Of a stretch of 64,000 nt of DNA, positions 23,549 through 32,960 are shown piece after piece. The first letter of the stretch is position 1. The number at the start of each line of letters is the position of its first letter. A model generated the notes under the pieces. It was not told the origin of the DNA. It worked only from the letters and a program-made list of their open reading frames with translations, and searched no databases. The stretch lies in assembly GCF_004123905.1 (NCBI RefSeq), contig NZ_MZXW01000035.1, positions 186,001 to 250,000 on the forward strand, in the 5' to 3' direction. Position numbers and translations under genes: made by a program. This stretch comes from Bradyrhizobium betae. Lineage in GTDB: Bacteria > Pseudomonadota > Alphaproteobacteria > Rhizobiales > Xanthobacteraceae.

Positions 23549-25756
23549 ATGGATCGACTTCTCATGGACTCCGTGCAAGCTGTTGAAATTAAAGAAAAAG
23601 TCACGGAGACCGAGAGCCTGCCGGCAATCGCAACGAGCCCCGAGCGATTCATCAATCGCGAGCTGTCCTGGCTGCATTTCAACCGCCGCGTCTTGGAGGA
23701 ATCGGTCAATCCCAGCCATCCCGCGCTGGAGCGGGTGCGATTCCTGTCGATTTCGGCGAATAACTTCGACGAGTTCTTCATGGTCCGTGTCGCCGGCATC
23801 AAGGCCCAGGTCCGCGAAGGCATCGCCGAGCGCAGCCCCGATGGCCTGACCCCCTCCGAGCAGCTCACGTTGATCAACCACACGGTCTCGCAGCTCGCTT
23901 CCGACCAGCAGGCGATCTGGGCCGACCTGCGCGGCACATTGGCCGACGTCGGCATCGTGCTGGTCGAGGGCAAGGACGTCACCAAGGCGGAACGGACCTG
24001 GATCGAGGACTACTTCCTCAACAACGTGTTCCCGCTGCTGACGCCGCTGGCGATCGACCCGGCCCACCCCTTCCCGTTCATTCCGAGCCTCGGCTTCACC
24101 ATCGCGCTCCAGCTGACGCGTGCCGCCGACGGCAAGCAGATGAACGCGCTCATCCGCATGCCCGGCAAGATCGACCGCTTCATCCGCCTGCCGGCTGACG
24201 GCAAGGTCGTCCGGCTCATTTCGCTGGAACAGGCGACCGGCCTGTTCATCAACCGCCTGTTCCCCGGCTACAATCTGCACGGCCAGGGCGCCTTCCGCAT
24301 CATCCGCGACTCCGAGCTCGAAATCGAGGAAGAGGCCGAAGATCTCGTTCGCCTGTTCGAGACCGCGCTGAAGCGTCGCCGCCGTGGATCGGTGATCCGG
24401 CTCGAGATCGACGCCAAGATGCCGGAGCAGCTGCGCAACTTCGTGCAGCATGCGCTCTCGGCCGCCGACGACGAAGTGTTCCTGGTCGACGGCGTGCTCG
24501 CCATGAACGAGCTGTCGCAGCTCACCCGCCTCGACCGGCCCGACCTCGAATTCACCCCTTACGTGCCGCGCCATCCCGAGCGCGTGCGCGAGCATGGCGG
24601 CGATATTTTTGCTGCGATCCGGCAGAAGGACCTCGTCGTCCATCATCCTTACGAATCCTTCGACGTGGTGGTGCAGTTCCTCCAGCAGGCTACGCGCGAT
24701 CCTGATGTCGTCGCGATCAAGCAGACGCTCTACCGTACCTCCAGCAACTCGCCGATCGTGCGCGCGCTCGTGGAAGCCGCCGAGGCCGGCAAATCCGTCA
24801 CCGCGCTGATCGAGCTGAAGGCTCGCTTCGACGAAGAGGCCAACATCCGCTGGGCGCGCGACCTGGAGCGCGCCGGCGTGCAGGTCGTCTACGGCTTCCT
24901 CGAACTGAAGACGCACGCAAAACTCTCGATGGTGGTCCGCCGCGAAGGCGGCAGCCTCACGACCTATGTCCACACTGGCACCGGCAATTATCATCCGGTG
25001 ACCGCGCGCATCTACACCGACCTCTCCTACTTCACCTCGGATCCCACCATCGGCCGCGACGCTGCGCGCGTGTTCAACTTCATCACCGGCTATGCCGCGC
25101 CGAGCGATCTGGAAAAGATGGCGGTGTCGCCGCTGACCCTGCGCAAGCGCATCATCGAGCATATCCAGGGCGAGACCGCGCATGCGCGGCACGGCCGCCC
25201 CGGCGCGGTGTGGATGAAGATGAATGCGCTGGTCGACCCCGACATCATCGACGCGCTGTACGAGGCCTCGCAGGCCGGCGTGCAGGTCGAGCTCGTGGTG
25301 CGCGGTATCTGCTGCCTCCGGCCCGGCATTCCCGGCCTGTCGGAGAACATCCGCGTCAAGTCGATCATCGGCCGCTTCCTGGAACACGGCCGAATCTACT
25401 GCTTCGGCATGGGCCAGGGCCTGCCGAGCGCGAAAGCGGCTGTGTATATCTCCTCGGCCGACATGATGCCGCGCAACCTCGACCGCCGCGTCGAGGTGCT
25501 ATGTCCGCTGCAAAATCCCACGGTGCATCAGCAGGTTCTCGAACAGATCATGGTCGCGAATTTGAAGGACAACGAGCAGAGCTGGCAATTGTTGCCGGAC
25601 GGGTCCTCAACGCGTATGAAGACGGCGAAGGGCGAGGAGCCTTTCAACGTCCACAACTACTTCATGACAAATCCGAGTCTGTCTGGCCGTGGAAAGTCGC
25701 TCAAGGAATCCTCGCCGCGTCGTCTCACGCGCCGGAATGAACGTCATCAATCCTGA
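23549..25756 (+). CDS. ppk: Polyphosphate kinase 1
   Basis: Reversibly polymerises the gamma-phosphate of ATP into inorganic polyphosphate. 735 residues, a full-length PPK1: N-terminal domain (INRELSWLHFNRRVLEES, about 30-47), head domain, and two phospholipase-D-like catalytic domains. The autophosphorylated His is in LKTHAKLSMVV (about 456), followed by HTGTGNYHPVTARIYTDLS; the second domain has VWMKMNALVDPDIIDALYEA and later YISSADMMPRNLDRRVEVL. The C-terminal tail after about 690 is basic and poorly conserved. It is followed by ppx after 15 bases, so synthesis and degradation of polyphosphate are co-transcribed behind a PHO-box-like site. Confidence 0.97.
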   Translation: MDRLLMDSVQAVEIKEKVTETESLPAIATSPERFINRELSWLHFNRRVLEESVNPSHPALERVRFLSISANNFDEFFMVRVAGIKAQVREGIAERSPDGLTPSEQLTLINHTVSQLASDQQAIWADLRGTLADVGIVLVEGKDVTKAERTWIEDYFLNNVFPLLTPLAIDPAHPFPFIPSLGFTIALQLTRAADGKQMNALIRMPGKIDRFIRLPADGKVVRLISLEQATGLFINRLFPGYNLHGQGAFRIIRDSELEIEEEAEDLVRLFETALKRRRRGSVIRLEIDAKMPEQLRNFVQHALSAADDEVFLVDGVLAMNELSQLTRLDRPDLEFTPYVPRHPERVREHGGDIFAAIRQKDLVVHHPYESFDVVVQFLQQATRDPDVVAIKQTLYRTSSNSPIVRALVEAAEAGKSVTALIELKARFDEEANIRWARDLERAGVQVVYGFLELKTHAKLSMVVRREGGSLTTYVHTGTGNYHPVTARIYTDLSYFTSDPTIGRDAARVFNFITGYAAPSDLEKMAVSPLTLRKRIIEHIQGETAHARHGRPGAVWMKMNALVDPDIIDALYEASQAGVQVELVVRGICCLRPGIPGLSENIRVKSIIGRFLEHGRIYCFGMGQGLPSAKAAVYISSADMMPRNLDRRVEVLCPLQNPTVHQQVLEQIMVANLKDNEQSWQLLPDGSSTRMKTAKGEEPFNVHNYFMTNPSLSGRGKSLKESSPRRLTRRNERHQS

Positions 25757-25771
25757 TCCGGGATCGCTGAC

Positions 25772-27274
25772 GTGACGCGGCCGCGCAAGCGCGGCTCCAG
25801 CGTCGCGGTCATCGATATCGGCTCCAACTCGGTCCGTCTCGTCGTTTACGAAGGACTGACGCGGAGCCTCATTCCGATCTTCAACGAGAAGACGCTGTGC
25901 GGCCTCGGGCGCGAGGTGCAGAGCACGGGCCTGCTCGCGCCCGATGCCGTCGACAAGGCGCTGACCTCGCTCAGGCGTTTTCGTGCGCTGTGCCGGGTGA
26001 TGCAGGTCGGACGTGTGTTCGCGATCGCGACCGCGGCCTGCCGCGACGCCTCCAACGGCCCCGACTTCATCGCCAAGGCCGAGCGCATCTGCGCGGTCAA
26101 GATCGAGATCCTGTCGGGGCCGCGCGAGGCGCGGCTGTCGGCGCTCGGCGTGATCTCAGGCATCCACCATCCCGACGGCATCGTCGGCGATCTCGGCGGC
26201 GGCTCGCTCGAGCTGATCGACGTGCGCAGGAACGCCGTGCGCAGTGGCGTGACGCTGCCGCTCGGCGGCCTCGCGCTGCAGGACCTCGCGCACAAATCGC
26301 TCAAGCGCGCCGACCGCATCGTGCGCGAGGAGATCGACGAGGTCCAGCTGCTCACCGCGGGCCGCGGCCGCACCTTCTATGCCGTCGGCGGCACCTGGCG
26401 CGCGCTGGCGCGCATCCACATCATCCAGAGCGGCTATCCGCTCCAGGTGATGCACGGCTATTCGATTTCGGCCGCCGAAGCGCTCGACTTCTCGCGTCGT
26501 CTGCGCCGGCTTGCGGCCACTGGCATGCTCGCCGACATCGAGATCGTCGCCGATGCACGCCGCCCGCTCCTCACCTATGCGGCGCTCGTGCTCGAGCACA
26601 TCATCCGCGTGGCAAAGCCGAAGACCATCGTGTTCTCGACCTTTGGCGTGCGCGAGGGCCTGCTGCACGAGAAGCTCTCGGAATCCGAGCGCAACAAGGA
26701 CGGGCTGATCTGCGCGGCGGAAGAGCTGAACCAGTTGCTGTCGCGTTCGGCCAAGCACGCCCGTGAGCTGATCGCCTGGACCGACCGCCTCGCCCGCGTC
26801 GTGAAGCTGCGCGAGACCGAAGAAGACCGCCGCCTGCGCCACACCGCCTGCCTGCTGTCCGACATCGGCTGGCGCGTGCATCCCGACCATCGCGGCGAGC
26901 AGACGCTCAGCCTCGTCGTCAACGGCAATTTCGGCGCGGTCACCCACACCGAGCGCGCCTTTGTCGGCCTCTCGGTGTTCTATCGCTATGCGGGCCTGAG
27001 CGAGGAGAACCAGCCGCCGGTCGCCACGCAGGAGCTGCTGACGCCGGCCCAGCTCGAACGCGCCCGTCTCCTCGGCGCGGCGTTCCGCGTCGCCCATCTG
27101 ATCTCGGCAGCACGCCCGGGCGTGCTGCCCGCCACGCAATTCCGCAGCCAAGGGCGCAATCTGATGCTGGTGTTCGAGCACCGGCTCGGTGACCTCGTCG
27201 CCGACCGCGTCGGCAGCCGGTTCAAGCAGCTCGCACGACTGGTCAGTCGCGCCGGCTCGATCGTGCGGCGGTGA
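25772..27274 (+). CDS. ppx: Exopolyphosphatase (Ppx/GppA family)
   Basis: Removes terminal phosphate from polyphosphate; may also act on pppGpp as family members do. 500 residues, GTG start at 25772. ASKHA-fold phosphate motifs are VAVIDIGSNSVRLVVYE (about 10-26) and the ATP/phosphate loop VGDLGGGSLELIDV (about 138-151). The C-terminal half (about 310-500) is the HD-like helical region (RRLRHTACLLSDIGWRVHPD). It lies 15 bases after ppk and is convergent with the PepSY gene with only 4 bases between stop codons, leaving no room for a separate terminator. Confidence 0.93.
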   Translation: MTRPRKRGSSVAVIDIGSNSVRLVVYEGLTRSLIPIFNEKTLCGLGREVQSTGLLAPDAVDKALTSLRRFRALCRVMQVGRVFAIATAACRDASNGPDFIAKAERICAVKIEILSGPREARLSALGVISGIHHPDGIVGDLGGGSLELIDVRRNAVRSGVTLPLGGLALQDLAHKSLKRADRIVREEIDEVQLLTAGRGRTFYAVGGTWRALARIHIIQSGYPLQVMHGYSISAAEALDFSRRLRRLAATGMLADIEIVADARRPLLTYAALVLEHIIRVAKPKTIVFSTFGVREGLLHEKLSESERNKDGLICAAEELNQLLSRSAKHARELIAWTDRLARVVKLRETEEDRRLRHTACLLSDIGWRVHPDHRGEQTLSLVVNGNFGAVTHTERAFVGLSVFYRYAGLSEENQPPVATQELLTPAQLERARLLGAAFRVAHLISAARPGVLPATQFRSQGRNLMLVFEHRLGDLVADRVGSRFKQLARLVSRAGSIVRR

Positions 27275-27278
27275 TTGG

Positions 27279-28403
27279 CTAGCTGGTCCTTATCCTACCG
27301 GGACGTTTCTTGAGCCACATGAGCAGGCCAGAGACGAACAGGACGAGAGGCGCGAAGCCGGCTGCGAACACCAGCAGGCGTCCCCCGAGTCCGAACGCCG
27401 CCCCGTTGTGAAGCCAGAGCTGTTCGGCCAGATAGCGATCAGCCATCGACATTGTGCCGGGGGTGCGGTCGTGCACCACGGCGCCACTCCATGGATCAAG
27501 CCAGATTGCGCCCCGTGACCGCACGGCGGGATCAGCGCCCTCGGGACGGAACTGCACGCGCCACGTGTTGCGCGTTGCGGTTGGCGGATTGAGGATTGCG
27601 ATAGCTACGCCAGGCTTGGCCGCCTGCGCGATCCGCACGATCGTGTCCGCCGCGAGCTGCGGCGTCCCAGCCGAAGGCGGTGTTTCAATCCGCGGCGACG
27701 GATCGGTTGTCGGTTGCGACAGAAGGCCAATGACAGGGCGCACCACGCCGGGAAAGATGATCCCGGCTCCTGTGATTGAGATCACCAGAAGCGCGAGCAG
27801 CGCCCAAAAGCCGGCCGCACGATGAACGTCGAAAACAAATCGAAATAGCGAAACGTTCGTTCGCACCGACACCGATCGCCAGAATCGATCCGCCCGCGGC
27901 CACCACAGGATGAGGCCCGACAGGGTGAGGCCGAGCAGTATGAAGCCGACCACGCCGACCAGCTCTTTGCCCCACCACTCATAGAGCAACAGCGTGTAAT
28001 GAAGACGATAGACCTTGAGTGCGAACGCGTTGGCGTAGTCACGCCGCCCAAGCACCTTCCCGTTCGAAGGATCGACCATGGTCGTCCAGCGATTCGGATA
28101 GCGGCCTGTCGCGATTTCGTGCGCATGGATCACGATCCAGACCGGCCAGGTACGATCCGGCGCCAGGATCGTGGCAATCGGCGCGGGATCCGCTGCCGCA
28201 GCGGCACGCATCACCTCGCTCAAGGTGATCCTCTGTTCCGGACCAGCGGCAGCGTAGAGCGCCGGATTTAGGACAACGTCGATCTCCCGGTAGAAGACAA
28301 TAAAGCTTCCGGTCAGGCCGATCAGCACGACGACGATACCACCGAGCAATCCCAGCCATCGGTGAGACCACAGCAGGACATGCCGCACGCGTCCGGGCAG
28401 CAT
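27279..28403 (-). CDS. PepSY-associated membrane protein (siderophore/iron reductase-like)
   Basis: 374 residues with four or five membrane helices: VLLWSHRWLGLLGGIVVVLI (about 8-27), LVGVVGFILLGLTLSGLILW, FWALLALLVISITGAGIIF and a last one near LLVFAAGFAPLVLFVSGLLM. Two PepSY-like periplasmic segments lie between them. Conserved His residues at helix ends (SHRW, LHYT, VHRA, LHNG) suggest heme binding, as in relatives that reduce ferric siderophores at the inner membrane. The ATG at 28403 gives the usual N-terminal helix; a longer frame adds arginine-rich sequence overlapping the receptor. It lies 10 bases after the TonB receptor, so the pair forms one iron-uptake operon. Confidence 0.85.
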   Translation of the reverse strand: MLPGRVRHVLLWSHRWLGLLGGIVVVLIGLTGSFIVFYREIDVVLNPALYAAAGPEQRITLSEVMRAAAAADPAPIATILAPDRTWPVWIVIHAHEIATGRYPNRWTTMVDPSNGKVLGRRDYANAFALKVYRLHYTLLLYEWWGKELVGVVGFILLGLTLSGLILWWPRADRFWRSVSVRTNVSLFRFVFDVHRAAGFWALLALLVISITGAGIIFPGVVRPVIGLLSQPTTDPSPRIETPPSAGTPQLAADTIVRIAQAAKPGVAIAILNPPTATRNTWRVQFRPEGADPAVRSRGAIWLDPWSGAVVHDRTPGTMSMADRYLAEQLWLHNGAAFGLGGRLLVFAAGFAPLVLFVSGLLMWLKKRPGRIRTS

Positions 28404-28413
28404 TCGGCCTGGC

Positions 28414-30780
28414 TCAGAAATCGGTCGACATCGACAAGAGCAGGGTTCGTGGCGCGCCTTGTGACAAGGCGGAGAAGCTCGCCACGCCAGCCCAGTAATT
28501 CTTGTCGAACACGTTCTGGACCAGCGCCCGCAGCGTGACCGGCCGGTTGTTGATGCGCGTGACGTAACGGGCACCGAGGTCGAGTCTCGTCCATGCCGGA
28601 ACGACCTGCGTGTTTGCCGCATCCAGATATTGGTATCCCGTATAGACCGTGTTGGCGACCAGCGTCAGACCGGGCGCGAACGGGGTGTCCCATTCAGCGG
28701 ACAGATTGGCTTGCACCTGAGGCACACCGATCGGCGTCTTGCCGAGATTGGCTAGCGTGCTCGTCTTTGTCAGCTCCGGATTGATCAGCGTCACCCCGCC
28801 AAGCACGCGAACGCCCGGCTGCACCTCGCCGAACACCGTGAATTCCACGCCGCGATTGCGCTGTTCAGCGTCGGCCCGGAAGACCTTGTCGGTACCCAGC
28901 TGTCCCGACGGCTTGGTGGTCTCGAACACGCTGATCGTGGTGGCCAGCATGCCGAAATCGACCTTGACGCCTGCTTCCTGCTGCTTGCTGAAATAAGGCG
29001 CAAGGACTTCTCCGGAATTGCTCGCCGTCGTCGGTGCGATGTCGCCTTTGCTGAGCCCTTCGATGTAGTTGGCGTAAAGCGAAACGTTGTTCCAGGGCTT
29101 GACGACGAGGCCGACCATCGGCGTGAGCGCCGTCTGGTCATAGGAAGCGGTGACCGCGCCCGTGGCGGTGTTGTAGTTGTTCGACTTGACGCCCTGTTGC
29201 CGGACGCCGACGGTCAGCTGAATACGCTCCTGGAAAACGGACAACGTGTCGGCCAGCGCCAGGCCGGTCAATTCGGTATCTGAAAGCTTCGGAACAGTCG
29301 CGGGAGCCGCAACGAGCTGCTCGGGACGGGTGATCGGCGCATAGATGTTGGACAGAACAGGCGTGCCAGACACGGAGCCCCGCGAGATCTCATCTGTGTA
29401 GTAGCTCCCCTGGAAACTCACGGCATGAGCGATCGCGCCGGTTTCAAACCGGGCGCGCACGCCGGCGTCCGCCACGTTCCTGTCGATGTCGAACTTGAAG
29501 CGCCCCGGCGTCGAGGTGGTATTGCCGGCCGCGTTCAAGATCGTCGGCGTGCCAAACAGACGGTCGACCTGGGTCCTGCCGCCACCGGCGTCGGCGAACA
29601 CCGTCACGGAATCCGTCACATCGTATTCGGCGCGCCCCAGCAGCGAGTTGTCATGCACCTTGGACCATTCCCAGGCCTGCGTGACATTGCGCGTCCCGGC
29701 CGGAGCGGTCGGGACAGCTACGCCGGTTGCGACCAGAAACGGCCTCGTGGGAGCGTCGAACTTCTCTTCCTGATCGATGAAGTCGAGCGAAGCCCTGAAT
29801 CTCTCGCCGCGATAGTCGAACGCCGCGGAACCGACATGCGCCTCCCGGCTTTGGTTGTCCAGCGGCGTGTCGCCATTGTGGTAGCTGCCATTGACGCGAA
29901 TTCCGAATTCGCGGTTCTCGCCGAACCGTCGGCTCACGTCGAGATGCGTGCCTAGCTGGGAGCTGGTCGCATAGTCAGTCGTAACCCGTGTAAGATCGAC
30001 ATCCCCGGCACGTTTAGGAACGATGTTGATCGTGCCACCGACGCTGCTGTTCGGGGCCATGCCGTAAAGCAGCGCGGTCGGGCCCTTGATGATTTCGATG
30101 CGCTCGACGTAATCGGTGAACACACGGTAGTTCGGCGCAACGCCATAGACGCCGTTGAAGGCAATTTCTCCGACATTCCCCTCGCCGATCGGAAAGCCGC
30201 GGATGAAGAAGGAGTCGAGAATGCCGCCGGTCTGCCCCGTGAAACGGACCGAAGGGTCATTGCTGACGACGTCGGCTACGGTGACGGCCTGCTGATCTTC
30301 GATCTTCTTCGCCGTGTAACTGGTGACGTTGAACGGCGTATCCATGAAATCCTTGTTGCCGAGCAAGCCGACCTGGCCTCCACGAGCGATCTGACCACCT
30401 GCGTAGGACGGCGGAAGCGAGCCCCGTTTCGGCGCGGCGGGATTTCCTTCCGCCTGGACCGTGGGCCGCTCGGTTGCACGCGATCTGCCGCGGGCCGTCG
30501 TTCGGCCAGGGCTGGATCGCGGGCGCGCGCGCGGCTTCGGCGCGTCTGCGGTCACGGTCACCGCCGGCAACGTGGTCCCGCGCTCCGCCTCTGGCGCCGA
30601 GCTTTGCGCGCTGGCGCACCGCGGCAGCACGGCGCCGAACAAGGCGATGGACGCCACAGTGACCGCGAAGGCCATTGGGCCGGAATATGTCGGAACTGTT
30701 TTGACCGTGGCGGCAAGAACAGCAACAGGACGGCGAATGACTCGCGACGGCATGGCACCAGCTTCCGATTTCATGAACAT
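28414..30780 (-). CDS. TonB-dependent siderophore receptor
   Basis: Outer-membrane receptor for a ferric siderophore, 788 residues as read. A signal peptide (SIALFGAVLPRCASAQSS) is followed by a Pro/Arg-rich linker, the plug domain (IEDQQAVTVADVVSNDPSVR, then GGILDSFFIRGFPIGEGNVG and IEIIKGPTALLYGMAPNSSV) and a 22-strand barrel ending LLLSMSTDF with the terminal Phe. Siderophore-receptor style rather than B12 type: the barrel keeps GGTINIVPKRA. The true start may be the ATG at 30753 (MPSRVIRRPVAVL), which has GGAAG upstream and a more normal leader. Ligand not determinable; ferrioxamine or ferrichrome-like are the common options. Confidence 0.92.
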   Translation of the reverse strand: MFMKSEAGAMPSRVIRRPVAVLAATVKTVPTYSGPMAFAVTVASIALFGAVLPRCASAQSSAPEAERGTTLPAVTVTADAPKPRARPRSSPGRTTARGRSRATERPTVQAEGNPAAPKRGSLPPSYAGGQIARGGQVGLLGNKDFMDTPFNVTSYTAKKIEDQQAVTVADVVSNDPSVRFTGQTGGILDSFFIRGFPIGEGNVGEIAFNGVYGVAPNYRVFTDYVERIEIIKGPTALLYGMAPNSSVGGTINIVPKRAGDVDLTRVTTDYATSSQLGTHLDVSRRFGENREFGIRVNGSYHNGDTPLDNQSREAHVGSAAFDYRGERFRASLDFIDQEEKFDAPTRPFLVATGVAVPTAPAGTRNVTQAWEWSKVHDNSLLGRAEYDVTDSVTVFADAGGGRTQVDRLFGTPTILNAAGNTTSTPGRFKFDIDRNVADAGVRARFETGAIAHAVSFQGSYYTDEISRGSVSGTPVLSNIYAPITRPEQLVAAPATVPKLSDTELTGLALADTLSVFQERIQLTVGVRQQGVKSNNYNTATGAVTASYDQTALTPMVGLVVKPWNNVSLYANYIEGLSKGDIAPTTASNSGEVLAPYFSKQQEAGVKVDFGMLATTISVFETTKPSGQLGTDKVFRADAEQRNRGVEFTVFGEVQPGVRVLGGVTLINPELTKTSTLANLGKTPIGVPQVQANLSAEWDTPFAPGLTLVANTVYTGYQYLDAANTQVVPAWTRLDLGARYVTRINNRPVTLRALVQNVFDKNYWAGVASFSALSQGAPRTLLLSMSTDF

Positions 30781-30845
30781 GAACGACGGAGCGACGTGCC
30801 GCGGGCAGCGTTATCGAGTCAACGAAAGTGGCCTTTCGTTTCAGC

Positions 30846-30865
30846 AGTTTATAATGAGATAAACT
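30846..30865. promoter_or_regulatory. 20-base palindrome in the promoter of the siderophore receptor
   Basis: AGTTTAT (30846-30852) and ATAAACT (30859-30865) are perfect inverted arms around AATGAG, 66 bases before the receptor start. AT-rich dyads at this place in rhizobial iron genes are bound by Irr, Fur or RirA-type regulators. It resembles but does not exactly match the iron-control elements I know. Confidence 0.5.
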
Positions 30866-31035
30866 CTAGATCGCCCAGAGGTTGCGAACGCTGTGCGTCA
30901 CGCTGCGACATGTCGAAGCGCGCCACGCGCGACCGCTTGACGGGAGAGCTCGGGGAGAGTTCGCGAGAAGCCGAAATGCTCGCCGGCGCGCGTGCGCCGG
31001 CAAGACTGATACGCCAACTGCTAAAGGCTTGAGAA

Positions 31036-31896
31036 TTACTCAGCCGAGGCCTTGGCGTGCCGCTCGGAGGATTCGAGCGCGGCCGCGCTCAGGCTGCGCC
31101 GGCGCCAGATGGTGCCGACAATCAGCACCACCACGACACCGAGCGCCGCGCAGAGATATTCGCCGCCCGACCCGCCATGGCCGAATTGCAGCGGGATGCG
31201 CAGGCTGGAGAGCATCTTGTCCAGCGAAGCGCCGAACGGGCCGTCGAACAGCGTGTGAAGCTTCGGCGCGATGCCGGGATCGGTCGCGATCACCTCGCCC
31301 GCGATCCAGCCGAGCAGCGCAGCACCGGCCCAGACCAGCACAGGCAGCTTGGCGAGCAGCGCCATGATCAGCGCCGCACCGGCGACGATCAGGGGCACGC
31401 TGATGGCGAGGCCGAGCACCAGCAGCGGCACGCTGCCGTTGGCGGCGGCAGCGACCGCGATGACGTTGTCGAGGCTCATGACGATGTCGGCGACGACGAC
31501 GATCTGCACCGCCTGCCACAGATGCGAGGCCGACTCGACGCCGTCCTCGTCCTCCTGTTCCGGCACCAGCAGCTTGGCCGCGATCACGATCAGCGCGAGA
31601 CCACCGACGAGCTTGAGATACGGCAGCTCCATCAGGCTCGCGACGATGCCGGTGAAGATGATTCGCAGCAGCACCGCCGCGCCGGCGCCCAGGATCATGC
31701 CCCACAGCCGGTGCCGCGGCTTGAGGCCGCGGCAGGCAAGCGCAATCACCAGCGCGTTGTCGCCGGAGAGCAGGATGTTGATCCAGATGATCTTGCCGAC
31801 CGCAATCCAGAAGGTCGGTTCGGCCATCTCGTTGCGGAACTGGGTGAAGAATGCCCCGATCGTAGCGGGATCGAAGACCTGCCAGAGCCAGTTCAC
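31036..31896 (-). CDS. TerC-family integral membrane protein
   Basis: 286 residues, seven to nine membrane helices, related to TerC/Alx manganese and metal-ion exporters. The two acidic transport motifs are ILLSGDNALVIALACRGLK (about 42-60) and ADIVMSLDNVIAVAAAANG (about 135-153). A cytoplasmic acidic loop EQEDEDGVESAS separates the halves, and the C-terminus is basic. Family members export Mn(II) or support metal insertion into secreted proteins; the old tellurite-resistance label rests on the ter operon, absent here. It lies 45 bases after ndk on the same strand but behind a hairpin. Confidence 0.9.
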   Translation of the reverse strand: MNWLWQVFDPATIGAFFTQFRNEMAEPTFWIAVGKIIWINILLSGDNALVIALACRGLKPRHRLWGMILGAGAAVLLRIIFTGIVASLMELPYLKLVGGLALIVIAAKLLVPEQEDEDGVESASHLWQAVQIVVVADIVMSLDNVIAVAAAANGSVPLLVLGLAISVPLIVAGAALIMALLAKLPVLVWAGAALLGWIAGEVIATDPGIAPKLHTLFDGPFGASLDKMLSSLRIPLQFGHGGSGGEYLCAALGVVVVLIVGTIWRRRSLSAAALESSERHAKASAE

Positions 31897-31928
31897 AATA
31901 CGTCCTTTCGCCCCGTCGAAATTAACCT

Positions 31929-31950
31929 GTCGGCTGACGGATCAGCCGAC
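31929..31950 (-). terminator. Hairpin overlapping the ndk stop codon
   Basis: GTCGGCTGA and TCAGCCGAC form a perfect 9-bp stem with a 4-base loop. The ndk stop (31942-31944) is inside the stem, and on the minus strand AGGTTAATTTC follows. It probably ends or attenuates the ndk transcript before terC. Confidence 0.55.
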
Positions 31951-32364
31951 GATCTCGTTGCCCGAGAAGAACTGCGCGATCTCGATCGCAGCGGTCTCCG
32001 GGGCATCCGAGCCGTGAGCGGAGTTCTCGCCGATCGACTTTGCGTAGAGCTTGCGGATGGTGCCGTCGGCCGCCTTGGACGGATCGGTCGCGCCCATCAC
32101 GTCGCGATACTTGGCAACCGCGCCCTCGCCTTCCAGCACCTGGACGACCACCGGGCCCGAGGTCATGAACTCGACGAGCTCGCCGAAGAACGGGCGGGCC
32201 TTGTGGACCGCATAGAAGGTCTCGGCCTGCTCCTTGGTCATGCGGATGCGCTTCTGCGCAACGATACGCAGGCCCGCCTTTTCGATCACGGCGTTCACCG
32301 CGCCGGTCAGGTTACGGGCGGTCGCGTCGGGCTTGATGATCGAGAAGGTGCGTTCGATGGCCAT
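31942..32364 (-). CDS. ndk: Nucleoside diphosphate kinase
   Basis: Equilibrates nucleoside di- and triphosphates through a phosphohistidine intermediate. 140 residues, normal. The start AIERTFSIIKPDATARNLTG (2-21) carries the family strand. The active-site motif NSAHGSDAPETAAIEIAQFF (about 114-133) contains the catalytic His117-type residue. Cytosolic hexamer or tetramer. It is followed by a hairpin and terC. Confidence 0.97.
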   Translation of the reverse strand: MAIERTFSIIKPDATARNLTGAVNAVIEKAGLRIVAQKRIRMTKEQAETFYAVHKARPFFGELVEFMTSGPVVVQVLEGEGAVAKYRDVMGATDPSKAADGTIRKLYAKSIGENSAHGSDAPETAAIEIAQFFSGNEIVG

Positions 32365-32677
32365 AATCTTGTCCTTGAGAAGAAAGCGATGGTTTTGCGA
32401 GTTGCGGGGCTTATATCGGCGCCGCCGCCGAACGGCAAGCGACGGCCGGAACGGCGCTCACAGGCGCTTCGCCGCAGGGCCCGGTCCGGGAATCCAGCAT
32501 GGATTACAACAATTTCACCCAGATGAACCCAATCTGAAACCTCTGTCAGGGTCCGGTTCAGCTTCGCCGGCGTAAGGTCAGGCCTATCGAAACCGAAGCC
32601 TGAATATAAGGCGGACCGTTTCGGCGGCTTTTGCATCGACGCGATAGCCCCGCGCCGGCAGTTTTGAGGAGATCACC
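32365..32677. other. Intergenic region, ndk / small secreted protein (divergent)
   Basis: 313 bases with no credible gene. It must carry the promoters for ndk and for the small secreted protein. TTGAGGAGATCACC immediately before 32678 is the ribosome site of the latter. The short motif GGTTCAGCTTCGCCGG (about 32559-32574) is GC-rich and partly palindromic but not assignable. Confidence 0.6.
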
Positions 32678-32938
32678 ATGTTGAGGAAACTTTCGCTTGC
32701 CGCTGTCGCTGCGGTCGCGCTGGGTGCCGCGCTGGCACCGACCTCCGCCTCGGCTCATTGGCATGGCGGCGGCTGGGGCTGGCACGGCGGCGGCGGTGGC
32801 TGGCATCACGGCTACGGCTGGGGTGGCCCCCGCTTCTACGCCCCCGTCGCCTACGGTTATGGCGGTGGCTGCTATGTGCGCCGGCTGGTCCCGACCCCCT
32901 GGGGCCCCCGCTGGCGGCTGATCAACCGCTGCTACTGA
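32678..32938 (+). CDS. Small secreted Gly/His/Trp-rich protein
   Basis: 86 residues. Signal peptide LRKLSLAAVAAVALGAALAP with cleavage after SASA (about 25-27). The mature part is HWHGGGWGWHGGGGGWHHGY followed by a more ordered tail with two Cys (GGCYVRRLVPTPWGPRWRLI, then NRCY). The His-Gly-Trp head could bind metals such as Ni, Cu or Zn, and the two Cys could form a disulfide in the periplasm. Similar small proteins are common and uncharacterised in Bradyrhizobium. It has a good ribosome site (GAGGAGATCACC) and a terminator about 65 bases after the stop, so it is monocistronic. Function unknown. Confidence 0.82.
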   Translation: MLRKLSLAAVAAVALGAALAPTSASAHWHGGGWGWHGGGGGWHHGYGWGGPRFYAPVAYGYGGGCYVRRLVPTPWGPRWRLINRCY

Positions 32939-32960
32939 GCCCGACAGCACCTTTCTCAAA

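Noticed and set aside
23495..25387. 630-codon frame antisense to ppk
   Set aside because: Shadow of ppk, which has all PPK1 motifs.
31057..32526. 489-codon plus-strand frame across terC and ndk
   Set aside because: Crosses two well-supported minus-strand genes and a hairpin; shadow frame.
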